Source of the DNA: Alentia gelatinosa
Taxonomy: Eukaryota > Annelida > Polychaeta > Phyllodocida > Polynoidae
Assembly (NCBI GenBank): GCA_950022655.1
Contig: OX465580.1
Location: 128,062,099-128,126,098 of the forward strand
Direction: 5' to 3'
DNA length: 64,000 nt
Part shown: positions 42,001-50,000 of the stretch, in pieces
Layout: each line of letters starts with the position of its first letter
Numbering within the stretch: the first letter of the stretch is position 1
Made by a program: the position numbers and the translations under genes
The notes under the pieces: generated by a model
The model's input: the letters and a program-made list of their open reading frames with translations, nothing else
Told to the model about the DNA's origin: nothing
The model's database searches: none

Positions 42001-45000
42001 ACCCCCAGCCCCCCCACCCCCCCACCCCAAACCTCAGAACACGTATCCCAACCACACCCTTCCACACTCAACCCACCAATGAGCCAATCACCCCCAAACG
42101 TATGGGCAACCCCACCAAAAGCCGAAACCACGCAATCAGAGGCCAACAAACAAAGCCAAGCACGCGCCCCCCTACTACCCTCGCCCACCCACCACTACAG
42201 AACACTACCAAACCCACAACTCCCAACCCACCCCCAAACCCGCCACTCAAGTGCCCAACCCACCCAATACCACCCAAATCCAAACAACATCACTGAGGAG
42301 GTCCACTACCGCCCCCACGACCTGGGCCATATCATTGGCAAAGGCGGAAAGAACCTCACCCACCTCAGTAACACACATGACGTCCTCATCAACACAAGAT
42401 ACACTGACCCCAAAGATGAAGGCAAAATCCACATTACAGGAAAACCCAAAAATGTAAAAAACGCAATAGATAACATCAACACATTACTCCAATCCATTAC
42501 ACAAAACAGAAACACACAACCCACCAGAAACACAAGATCGTCAAGCCCAGCCCTACACAGAACCCAAAACCAAAGATCCAGGACCCCAAGCCCAAACATA
42601 TCCCAGCACAACCCAAATCGCCACAGTAGAGATTACCGATACTGAGGTATAGGCCAACACCGCCCCAACAACGCACCTAACAGAAATAACCCAACAAAAA
42701 AAACAAAAAACCCAGACACACAACCAACCCAAAAACCCAACCCTGACCCCCCACCCAAACCAAAGAAAAACAAAAATAGAAGAAGAAAAAGAAACAAAGG
42801 CAAGAAATACCACCCCCCCATCAAAATCCTATTCAGCAACATAAACGGCATCACGGGCAAAAAACTCAGCCTACAATCAGCCCTGAAAACCCACAACACA
42901 TCAATAGCAATAATCAACGAAACCAAAACCAAAAAACCCCCCAAAATAGAAGGATATACATGGTACCACAAAGCCAGAGAAACAAAAGGAGGAGGCGGGG
43001 TAGGCATTCTAGTAGAAAATGGACTAGCTGCCCACACAGACGAAATGAAAATAGAACCAAACACCAACACCGAATCCATATGGATCCAACTAAAACAGAA
43101 CCAAAGCACAATAATAATAGGAACCTTCTATGGACCCCAAGAAACAACAAACATAAACAAAGCACAATCCACATATGACGAACTCACAACCCAAATCACA
43201 AAACTCAAACATAAGGGTGAAATCCTCCTGATAGGCGATTTTAATGCCAAATTGGAGATCAACGAACAGAATATAACACAAAGAAAATCAAGGAACGGCC
43301 AGCTACTTGAAGACCTCATGGACGCAGCCGAACTCAAATCACTGACAACCCAAAAAGGTGTAACCCAATGGACAAGGGAAAACAGGAAAAACTCAACCCA
43401 AAAATCCATCATCGACTACGCAATATGCACAAAAGGTATGTACAAACTAGTGAATAAGACTAACATAGACAAGGAAGGCCTATATGACATAAGAGGTAAC
43501 AATAAAACCCAAACCGACCACAACACCATAACACTAGAAGTCAAAAGTGACCAGAACCAAACAGCCAACACAAATGGAAAAAAGACAGCCTGGGCAAAAG
43601 GAAGCAAACGTAAGTGGAAAGCCATAAACCTAGACCTCCAGGAAGAAACACAATCAAACCCAAACATGTCCTACACCCAATATCAAAACACTATCCAAAA
43701 AACCCTCAAAAAACACTTAGGGACAATAACTATCAGAAAGCCGGAGAAACCACCAGACCCAAAGAAAATAAAGAAACTAAAGAAGGCGAAAAGACAGGCC
43801 AAAAAGGAATACAATAAAGCATGCAAAACAAAAAACCCAGAAACCATAAATACAACCAGAACCAATCTCAAAGAGATAACCCACACCATAAGAACCCAAT
43901 ACGAGAAGCGAGAAAAAGAAAACATAAAACAAAAACTAAAAACTCTAATAGACCAAGGAGGATCAAACTCCAACCTCTTCTGGAAAACGAGAAAAAGAAT
44001 AATAGGACACGAACCCAACAACTATGACACAATTGATGACAATGGCAGAACGATCCCAAACCCCGACAAAGCCAAAGAGCACATAGCCGAATACTTTGAG
44101 ACCCTATACAAAGCTAGAGAAGGAACACAAGACTATGAATCTTGGACTAGAACAATTGAAAATGCAAACGCAAAAAGCAGGGAAAACACAGTAAAAAACA
44201 CAGAACACATGGAACCCTTCACACACAAAGAACTCATTAAAACCATACAAACGCTAAAACGCGGCAAATCAAGTGGACCAGACAAAATCCCAAATGAACT
44301 CGTAAAGGAAATGGACAACACAAACCAGACTACTCTACTTAGACAATTAAACCAAATCAATACAAAACAGGTCATCCCTAACCAATGGCAGACAGGGATA
44401 ATCACCAGACTCTATAAAGGCAAAGGGATTAAGGGCCAATGTAAAAATGAAAGAGGCATAACGGTCTCCAGCAATATCGGAAAAATATACGAGAGACTCA
44501 TTAACAACAGGATAAAGGAAAACATAAAAATCACCCAAGCTCAGCTGGGAGGAAGACGTGGGGCATCAACCGTAGATCACATAATAACAATCAAGGATAT
44601 CATACATGCAAACAAAACCCAAAAGAACCCAACATACATAACATTCCTCGACGTCACAAAAGCCTATGATAAAGCATGGAACGAAGCGATAATGTACACA
44701 CTGGGAAAAAGAGGAGTTTCAGGCAGCACATGGACCATAATAGACAAACTTAACCAAGGCCTGACAGCAACAATTAACACTAAACACGGAAAGACAAGAA
44801 AAATCCAAATAAAAGACAGCATAAGACAAGGTGGAGTACTTGCAGTCACCCAATACTCCACACTAATGGACGAAATAAACCAAACAATCGAAGACCTCCA
44901 CCCAGAATTCAAACACAAGCAAACTGAACCCAAATGCCTACTATGGGTAGACGATGTAGCCATAATAACCAACAACCTTACACAACACCAACATATGCTA

Positions 45001-46870
45001 AATATCACAAACGAAATAGCAAACAGGTACCGGATAAAATTCGGAGACGAAAAATCAAAAACTATCCTAATAGGCCAGGGCCCCAAATACCCAACAACAA
45101 TAGGTGACACAAACCTAGACTACACCAACCAATACAAATACTTAGGAGAAACCCTAAATGACAAAGGAACCATCGACGACCACATAAACGAAGTAAAGAA
45201 GAAATCAGAAGCGGCCTACCAAACCATAATATACATAGCCAAAGACCAAAACTTCAGAGGCATAGAAATGGAAACAATATGGAAACTCATCGAAACATGT
45301 ATACTACCAATAATAACCTACGGATCGGAAACCTGGGAACTCAACAAACATCAGACCAAACAAATCAACAAAATACTCGACAGTATCATAAGGAGAAGCC
45401 TCAACACTCCAACATCCACCCCAAGACTAAACCTGTACATGGAAACCAAAATAAAAGACCCAACAACACTCGTAACAACCAAACGCCTAAACCACTACTG
45501 GAAAACCCAAAACCACAAAACAATAACAGAAATACCAAATAATAGCAACTGGAAAGCCAAAACAGAAAAACTAATCAAAGAACTAGATATCGATCCCCAA
45601 ACCGTCACCAGTGCCACGAAAAAAGAATGGGCCAAACTTATCAACCAAAAAACCCACCTAAAGTGGATAGACAACATTAACACAAACAAAGAAACCCAAA
45701 CAAAAACCAAATACCTAATGAACAGAACAAACTGGGAAACCCCACAGAGGCCAAGCTACCTGAACAAACTAACCAGGAAACAAGCAAGCCAAATATTCAA
45801 ACTCCGCAACAGAATGTACCAAACCAAAGAAAACTTCAAATCTATGTTCCAAACACACGAATGCAGGCGGTGTGGCCTCACCAAGGAGACAACCCAACAC
45901 ATACTAAACCAATGCAAAATATTACACCCCACCGACAAAACTAAAACCTACATAAACCAGATCTTCTCAAACGATATCCAAACCCTAAGACAAATAGCCA
46001 CAATAACCAACACAATAGAGGAAAACCTAAAAACCCAAAAAAACACCCAAAACACAACAACCAAAACCCACCGGACCCACCATACCCAACTAGCACAGCT
46101 CGCAAGCAACAATAAAACTTGCTCGAGCGACCCGGAAAACCGGGAGAGTGCACGAGGGAGTGAATAACTCCACTCTCATGAAAGAAAAGAAGAAGGTCTA
46201 CTCAAAATAGGCTTGTCAGTCGTGTTGCCTCCTCACCAGACCTATACTGATTAAGCGATTGCTATTATAACTATCGATACTCTTTTGTTGTCGTGCAGTA
46301 AGCACAGCGCTAGTTATGGTTCACACAACCCAAACATATTTGTACTAGTATGTACTAGTATACGGTACCGGTACGAGAGCATAGGGTCGGACCAGACGGT
46401 ATCTGGACGCCCCGCTTTGTAAATTGTAGCCAGCACGACTCGGTTTTCAGACCAGTCTGACCAGCTATTCTATTGAGTATTGTACTTGTGTCTCTACCCA
46501 GCTAAATAGCTAATGTTGGGTTATTCCCGTGTGAAGTCGTTTAGTCAACGCAAGTCGTCTTTTCGACACCTCCACCATCTCAATGGAACAACCCTTTAGT
46601 TGGTGTGACCGCGATCTCTTCCTCTAACTTCTAAGCCTACATCGCCTTTCGAGCTCACCTGTCAAATACTGACAGAGTGGGAGTGATTGTGACGCGTACC
46701 CCTTCAGAACAACACCGAAGTATAACCTTACCGGAAAGCCCTATTGTGAAAATGCCTCTTTCTTTTATCGCAGTTCTTGAACATTCTGCTATAAATTCAC
46801 AGACTTTGTCTGAAACGACTGCATCTGTCTCATAAACTCGAAAGCCGGGGTTCTCCATGGGCGCCGTCAT
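33073..46870 (-). CDS. PGLS: 6-phosphogluconolactonase (pentose phosphate pathway)
   Basis: Five exons (high to low) 46870-46732, 39500-39300, 37844-37702, 36154-36014, 33189-33073 join in phase to 246 aa (human 258). The enzyme hydrolyses 6-phosphoglucono-1,5-lactone to 6-phosphogluconate in the cytosol, step two of the oxidative pentose phosphate pathway. Family motifs present: GLSGGS (44-49), [20 protein letters not shown] (71-90), [16 protein letters not shown] (114-129), [20 protein letters not shown] (138-157; catalytic His in GHT) and [21 protein letters not shown]-terminal [14 protein letters not shown] matches the family end. I chose ATG 46870 because the frame upstream has only a GTG; a second ATG lies four codons later. 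Intron 1 (7.2 kb) contains a non-LTR retrotransposon in opposite orientation. Divergent from CDC73. Confidence 0.95.
33500..34138. repeat. Dispersed/duplicated segment, copy 1 (empty site)
   Basis: Similar to about 34940-35565. Shared phrases include TTCAATTGGCAAT, TGAGTGCACACAGAC, CATATTCCTATCT and GCTATAGCCATAACCTAAAG. It lacks the MITE present in copy 2. Both are in the last PGLS intron, offset about 1.43 kb. Confidence 0.7.
34529..34815 (-). mobile_element. Modular hairpin element (word GAGCTCGATCCCATC)
   Basis: Palindrome 34529-34680: AAACCCATGAAAGTTTAGGG facing CCGTAAACCTGAATGGGTTT, tip AATTCACAAGGCGAAGCCGA. Module bounded by TTTATCTCACCC (34676) and GGGGTGAGATAA (34804). Nearly the same subfamily as 52329-52617. 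Confidence 0.7.
34940..35565. repeat. Duplicated segment, copy 2 (filled site)
   Basis: Counterpart of 33500-34138, interrupted at its TA (35262-35263) by the MITE at 35264-35441. Confidence 0.7.
35264..35441. mobile_element. pogo/Tigger-like MITE, 178 bp
   Basis: TIR CAGTAGAACCCCGC at left and GCGGGGATCTACTG at right, flanked by TA on both sides. The related copy at 33.5-34.1 kb reads CTATCTCTACTTAG without it, which is the empty target. Internal CGCGTAAGCGGACACC motifs are repeated. Confidence 0.9.
35565..35958. mobile_element. Modular hairpin element (tip B; word CTGTATACCAC)
   Basis: Palindrome 35565-35685 with GTGGACAGG / CCGCCTGTCTACAC and GACTGTAAACCG / TGGTTTACAG, tip GTAATACATGAGCGCTAGCG. 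The module is bounded by TATTTATTATCCATC (35690) and GATGGATAATAAATA (35949) and contains CTGTATACCACAG repeats. A module-only relative lies at about 60055-60235. Confidence 0.6.
36442..36517. repeat. Four 19-bp tandem repeats
   Basis: Unit TTTACTGCCCAGGTTGACG, one copy shortened by one base. In PGLS intron 3-4 space. Confidence 0.9.
36590..36722. repeat. Long palindrome
   Basis: GGAAATAAGTCAAAGTTACT facing GTAACTTTGACTTATTCCCG, then GGCTTGGAAAAATTAC facing GTAATTTTTCCAAGCC. The loop holds CCAAGGCCTTGG. Confidence 0.8.
38116..39283. mobile_element. pogo/Tigger-like MITE interrupted by a second MITE
   Basis: Outer element: TA|CAGTAAACCCTGCC at left, AGAGTTTTACTG|TA at right, about 450 bp without its insert. 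Inner element 38231-38948: termini AATGGTCAATTCTCAC / GTGAGAATTGACCATT, flanked by TA. The inner element holds two copies of GCATTCGGACGATAACA (about 38366, 38556). In a PGLS intron. Confidence 0.75.
39677..39782. repeat. Short inverted repeat pair
   Basis: TCGGTGCAGTGGAACACCCC at left faces GGGGCTGTTCCACTACACCG at right about 100 bp apart; a small MITE-like structure with no clear TSD. Confidence 0.5.
40705..42645 (+). CDS. LINE ORF1 protein: coiled coil, SGNH-esterase-like, KH domain
   Basis: 646 aa. Order: acidic Thr/Ser-rich N-terminus; Lys/Gln/Thr/Pro low-complexity stretch (about 90-145) with CTNCKTQQ; a long coiled coil (about 150-245); an SGNH-hydrolase-like domain with [11 protein letters not shown] (Ser at about 270), [10 protein letters not shown] (about 318) and a late DRFHIDH (Asp/His); a Pro-rich linker; a KH RNA-binding domain with [13 protein letters not shown] (about 542) and [13 protein letters not shown]; an Arg/Ser/Pro-rich tail. 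ORF1 esterases are known in CR1-like LINEs, and ORF1 proteins chaperone element RNA. A KH domain together with an esterase in one ORF1 is less usual. The ORF stops at TGA 42643-42645. Confidence 0.85.
   Translation: MDKTNNPMEIEQENSLIYDPNLTITDNETQESQTLTEEDSDSEPTSQTSQTNTTNTTDTTDTDQNTETNEAQASPQTQRRSTRRKETKDYADMVKPKKHKQGKEPDTTQPQTQETHPTKPTQPQTQETNPTKPTQKKTQKTQCTNCKTQQTRIQEQEIHIQKLNQEMEDLETQYQQTQLHLKEATQRTKLLEQQIQEQKNATQNLIKINQKLDVQKTQAETQLQSQKEQTQKAEDVLKDLLDQSTHLWKQQEPKKTQQPKPKHQVLIIGDSNIIPISKQLQTQENMSVKNITTYTTAELTEMSTKTTESTTKAGHIFILVGTNDTRHNLPPLETYQNIIAATNNIKSNTRAKVTILIPPPIDTNTRHTTNIKLIQTALTKDTEQNTLNIFEQTKLLPDRFHIDHTNLKNATQTLTNYIENTSPPPSPSRNNPTPSPPTPPPQTSEHVSQPHPSTLNPPMSQSPPNVWATPPKAETTQSEANKQSQARAPLLPSPTHHYRTLPNPQLPTHPQTRHSSAQPTQYHPNPNNITEEVHYRPHDLGHIIGKGGKNLTHLSNTHDVLINTRYTDPKDEGKIHITGKPKNVKNAIDNINTLLQSITQNRNTQPTRNTRSSSPALHRTQNQRSRTPSPNISQHNPNRHSRDYRY
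42646..46167 (+). CDS. LINE ORF2 protein: AP endonuclease, reverse transcriptase, CCHC
   Basis: Open for 1173 codons after the ORF1 TGA in the same frame. The first ATG (43045) lies inside the endonuclease domain, so this ATG is probably not the start. Endonuclease motifs: FSNINGI (42829), INETK, GTFYGP, GDFNAK (43234), IIDYAIC and TDHNTI (43516). Reverse transcriptase: [18 protein letters not shown]-type [23 protein letters not shown] (44644), RQGGVLA (44824) and LLWVDD (44938) as catalytic box, with W instead of Y/F. After YGSETW comes a C-terminal region with [18 protein letters not shown] (45862-45915), a C-x2-C-x8-H-x4-C motif. TAA at 46165-46167. Confidence 0.88.
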   Translation, partial: GIGQHRPNNAPNRNNPTKKTKNPDTQPTQKPNPDPPPKPKKNKNRRRKRNKGKKYHPPIKILFSNINGITGKKLSLQSALKTHNTSIAIINETKTKKPPKIEGYTWYHKARETKGGGGVGILVENGLAAHTDEMKIEPNTNTESIWIQLKQNQSTIIIGTFYGPQETTNINKAQSTYDELTTQITKLKHKGEILLIGDFNAKLEINEQNITQRKSRNGQLLEDLMDAAELKSLTTQKGVTQWTRENRKNSTQKSIIDYAICTKGMYKLVNKTNIDKEGLYDIRGNNKTQTDHNTITLEVKSDQNQTANTNGKKTAWAKGSKRKWKAINLDLQEETQSNPNMSYTQYQNTIQKTLKKHLGTITIRKPEKPPDPKKIKKLKKAKRQAKKEYNKACKTKNPETINTTRTNLKEITHTIRTQYEKREKENIKQKLKTLIDQGGSNSNLFWKTRKRIIGHEPNNYDTIDDNGRTIPNPDKAKEHIAEYFETLYKAREGTQDYESWTRTIENANAKSRENTVKNTEHMEPFTHKELIKTIQTLKRGKSSGPDKIPNELVKEMDNTNQTTLLRQLNQINTKQVIPNQWQTGIITRLYKGKGIKGQCKNERGITVSSNIGKIYERLINNRIKENIKITQAQLGGRRGASTVDHIITIKDIIHANKTQKNPTYITFLDVTKAYDKAWNEAIMYTLGKRGVSGSTWTIIDKLNQGLTATINTKHGKTRKIQIKDSIRQGGVLAVTQYSTLMDEINQTIEDLHPEFKHKQTEPKCLLWVDDVAIITNNLTQHQHMLNITNEIANRYRIKFGDEKSKTILIGQGPKYPTTIGDTNLDYTNQYKYLGETLNDKGTIDDHINEVKKKSEAAYQTIIYIAKDQNFRGIEMETIWKLIETCILPIITYGSETWELNKHQTKQINKILDSIIRRSLNTPTSTPRLNLYMETKIKDPTTLVTTKRLNHYWKTQNHKTITEIPNNSNWKAKTEKLIKELDIDPQTVTSATKKEWAKLINQKTHLKWIDNINTNKETQTKTKYLMNRTNWETPQRPSYLNKLTRKQASQIFKLRNRMYQTKENFKSMFQTHECRRCGLTKETTQHILNQCKILHPTDKTKTYINQIFSNDIQTLRQIATITNTIEENLKTQKNTQNTTTKTHRTHHTQLAQLASNNKTCSSDPENRESARGSE
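46101..46177 (+). other. Consecutive hairpins at the LINE 3' end
   Basis: GCAAG/CTTGC, CCCGG-aaaa-CCGGG, and a bipartite stem GAGAGT (46144-46149) / ACTCTC (46172-46177) enclosing GGAGT / ACTCC. They overlap the last codons and stop of ORF2. A structured 3' end is what LINE reverse transcriptases often recognise. Confidence 0.55.
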
Positions 46871-47072
46871 GTTTGATCTCGTGTCCACGAGATTTAATTT
46901 TTTTTTTTTTTTATGTATTTCATGAAAAAATGTATATTTGCCATTTAATGCATATTCATAACTTGTATATAACTATACAACATACCTTTACGGGAATCTA
47001 ATTTAAAATAGTAATTTCTAAAATTTCTCTGTGTTCTCCCATGGTGCAATTCGCACTAGCAAAGAAGCAAAC
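46871..47072. promoter_or_regulatory. 202-bp bidirectional promoter PGLS / CDC73
   Basis: Only 202 bp separate the two start codons; the region has a poly-T run (46899-46912) on the PGLS side and no TATA box in a canonical place. The CDC73 start AAACATGGCGGAC resembles a YY1 site (AANATGGCGGC) overlapping the ATG. Confidence 0.55.
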
Positions 47073-50000
47073 ATGGCGGACGTACTGAGTGTGCTCCGTC
47101 AATACCACATCGAGAAAAAGGAGATATTTGACAAGGATGATCAAGTTGTGTTCAACGATTTCGCCTGGCCGAAGACAGCTAAGACCAACTACCTTATATG
47201 GGGGTAAGTTTCAAGTTGCAGATTACTTTACTTTTGACAGTGGCATTGTTTTTGTCCACGACTGGTTCACGCACGGGGTATGTCAGGAGCTGCTGTTGTT
47301 GTTGATTGACGTCGCAGAAGGGGTAGAACTACTAGAAGCAGTGCCGAAGCAGAAGTGCTCGTAGTATATTTTCTATCTTGTATAAAGACGTAGACGACAA
47401 TAACATTACAGTGATACACTCTGCAGATGTAGATGTCGATAAGAGTAGGGTTAAACACTTGACAGTTCTTTTTAGTCATTAGAAATGGGATACGTTGAAC
47501 TCTTGGTCATCAGCTTTCAATGTTTCATTTTAAGTTTAGGCTAGAATTTAGAAATTAAACGAAATGTAGGTGTAAATCTAGAACTAGGGACAAATCTCAG
47601 AACCGACAAGTTTGTTTTATTAGTGCTTTCGTCAAAAAGATCGTGTGCATCACTACTATAAGGTATAATGGTACTACTACTAGAATAGGTCAAGATATTA
47701 TTGGGTTATTGGAAATCCAGTATTCGTTTACTTTTAGTGGCTTCATCCCATCTTAGTATCAATCTTAATTCTTATCAATATAACCAGCCCTGTTGACAAG
47801 GGTTGGTTTGCTCACAATGTAGCTTAAGTAAAATGTAGATAAATAACTGTCCTATGTCAATATGTGAGACACTGCAGTTAGGGAACCAGCAAGAGAGAAT
47901 GAACTTGTAAAATGGCTGGACTTGAGATGCAGGGAAGCTCCATTGGAATTATTAAGTGTTATAAAGCAAGAGTACACTATCCATAATCCAATATTGATGT
48001 AAAACAAATTTGTGCATGATGTTGATTGATCATAAATTTGTTTTGATACACGCAAAGTGTCCAAATATTAATGATCGCTAGGGCTCAGCATTGAGAGCAA
48101 ACCAACCCTGTTTAGGACCAGGTCTGATTATACTGGCTACTCTCAATGCTGACCTCTGGAAATTGTCTATACCTGTTCAGGACTTAACATGTATACAAAT
48201 GTATACATATTTATAATGAATAAATATATTTGCCAATTTGCTTTTACACTGCTACTAGACAAGGTGCTCTTAGTTTTGAATTGTGTATTTAGAGGTAGTT
48301 TTCTAGTGGAACCTCCCTGCTTCTCTATTCCAGCTATTTTGTTCATGCATTCTCTCAGGTTCCCTCATTGCATGCTACCTAGCGTGTTAATATAGAACAG
48401 CTGTTCACCCCTCAATTGAGATGAGTTAATTCTTTATCTACAACTGATGAGTCTATGAAATCAGAGATGTCAGTTTTCCATTTTTCCGTGGAAATCCACT
48501 TTTCCATATTCAGTTTATGTAATTGCTTTTTCTAATGTAAAACAAAGATAATATTGATTTAGCCTCATTTACGCCAATAGAACAGTGGTTTCAACCTCCT
48601 GACAGACCCTCAGCCCCATGCCATAGACAACAAGGACATATTATCCAAGTTTTCTGTCTCGTTGAGGCAGAAAAATCCACATGAAAAATATTTCCACTTT
48701 TTTCCCTGACCCCAACTGACATCTCGAATTGAAATATAATTACATTACAATTGTTAAATTGAATATTTTTTTTATGTACGACAACAGTCGTAGGATTCTA
48801 CAACATGAGTATTTCCGATATACAGTGTTTGTTGGTAGTTGGCCATTCGACTTTTCTGGCCAGCCGTTCTCATACCATGTCTGTGTTTTGTTGGAAGTAA
48901 GAAAACTCATCACAGTAAATGTGAATGGGTGAGATTTTTACCTAAACCAAAATAATAGATTCGATCATTCGACTTTTCTCCCTTTTCCGAAGGAATTGTA
49001 TCACAACAAAATATCAATAGAACTGCTATTCCACTTTTAAATTATGATTGTATGAAACATCTATTCACCCAGAAACACAATATAATGACAGGACATATGT
49101 ATTGAAAAGACAAATGAAACTTCAAAGACAGGTGCGTGATAGCTGTTTCTATTTTGTGATTAATGCAGTACGGGCAAAGATGGCATTTCAAAGGACTACT
49201 ACACCCTGGACTGCATTCTGTTCCTGTTGCGGAATATCACCATGCCGCATGCACTCTATGTCAGAGCTGCTGCTGTAAGTATTGAGGTTTTCTCTTTTCA
49301 ACTGTAAGGGGGTGGGGAGTTAGTTCAGTGGTTAGAGCACCGGACTGGTAACCCCAAGGTTGGAAGACTTTGTGGGTTCGAGTCCCACCCCCAGCAGTGG
49401 TAGATTTACTGCTATACCAATGGCCAATCCTTCTCATACCATGTCTATGTGGTGTGGGAAGTAAAAGAACTCTCACCTCGGTAAATGTGTCGGGGTGAGA
49501 TTTCTACCTGAATTCATCACATAGATTCGATCACCACCCTTGGGGTGTAAAAGAACCTTGAGAAAGTCTGGAATAATGGTTGACTGGACGTAAAATCAAA
49601 CCAAACAAACAAAAACAATTTTCAACTGCAGCTTTTTATTTCTATTCATGGTCAATCTCCATGTCCAAAATCTGGTTATCGCCTATAAGACAGTCAAATG
49701 TAATTAAGAAAACATGCATCCATCTCTAGAGAAAAATTGTCTATTGGGATAAGATGAATTATAGTAAAGTATTGGAAATATCCATACGATTTTCTTTCTC
49801 TTTTTTTTTTTTAAATTAGTGTGAAGTATCTCTCATAAGAAGCATGACTTTTTTCAGATACAGTTTGGTTGTAGCAGGTCAGTTGAGTAAAGCATGGCAA
49901 ATTCACACCGAAATCAAAAGAATTTAACTGCAAAATATTTCAAGATGATATGATGGTTGATGAGAATGATGTAGACAGACTTTGTTAAAGAATTCACAGT

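Larger units (their letters stand above)
40200..46190 (+). mobile_element. Near-complete APE-type non-LTR retrotransposon (LINE)
   Basis: Contains a 5'UTR, ORF1 (40705-42645), ORF2 (42646-46167) and a short structured 3' end. The sense strand is strongly poor in G and rich in A and C from about 40480. Inserted in PGLS intron 1, opposite to the gene. Both ORFs are intact, so insertion is recent. The 3' end is after the A/G-rich AAAGAAAAGAAGAAGG; the 5' boundary (about 40190-40490) and TSD could not be fixed by eye. No RNase H domain seen. Clade not assigned. Confidence 0.85.

Noticed and set aside
40373..42813. Many Cys/Val/Leu-rich ORFs on the - strand
   Set aside because: Shadows of the G-poor LINE sense strand; no family similarity.
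43045..46167. Taking ATG 43045 as the ORF2 start
   Set aside because: It would remove the first endonuclease motifs, which are encoded in the open frame upstream.
48440..48462. CTGATGAGTCTATGAAATC as a hammerhead core
   Set aside because: The boxes are there by chance; no stem II can form between them.
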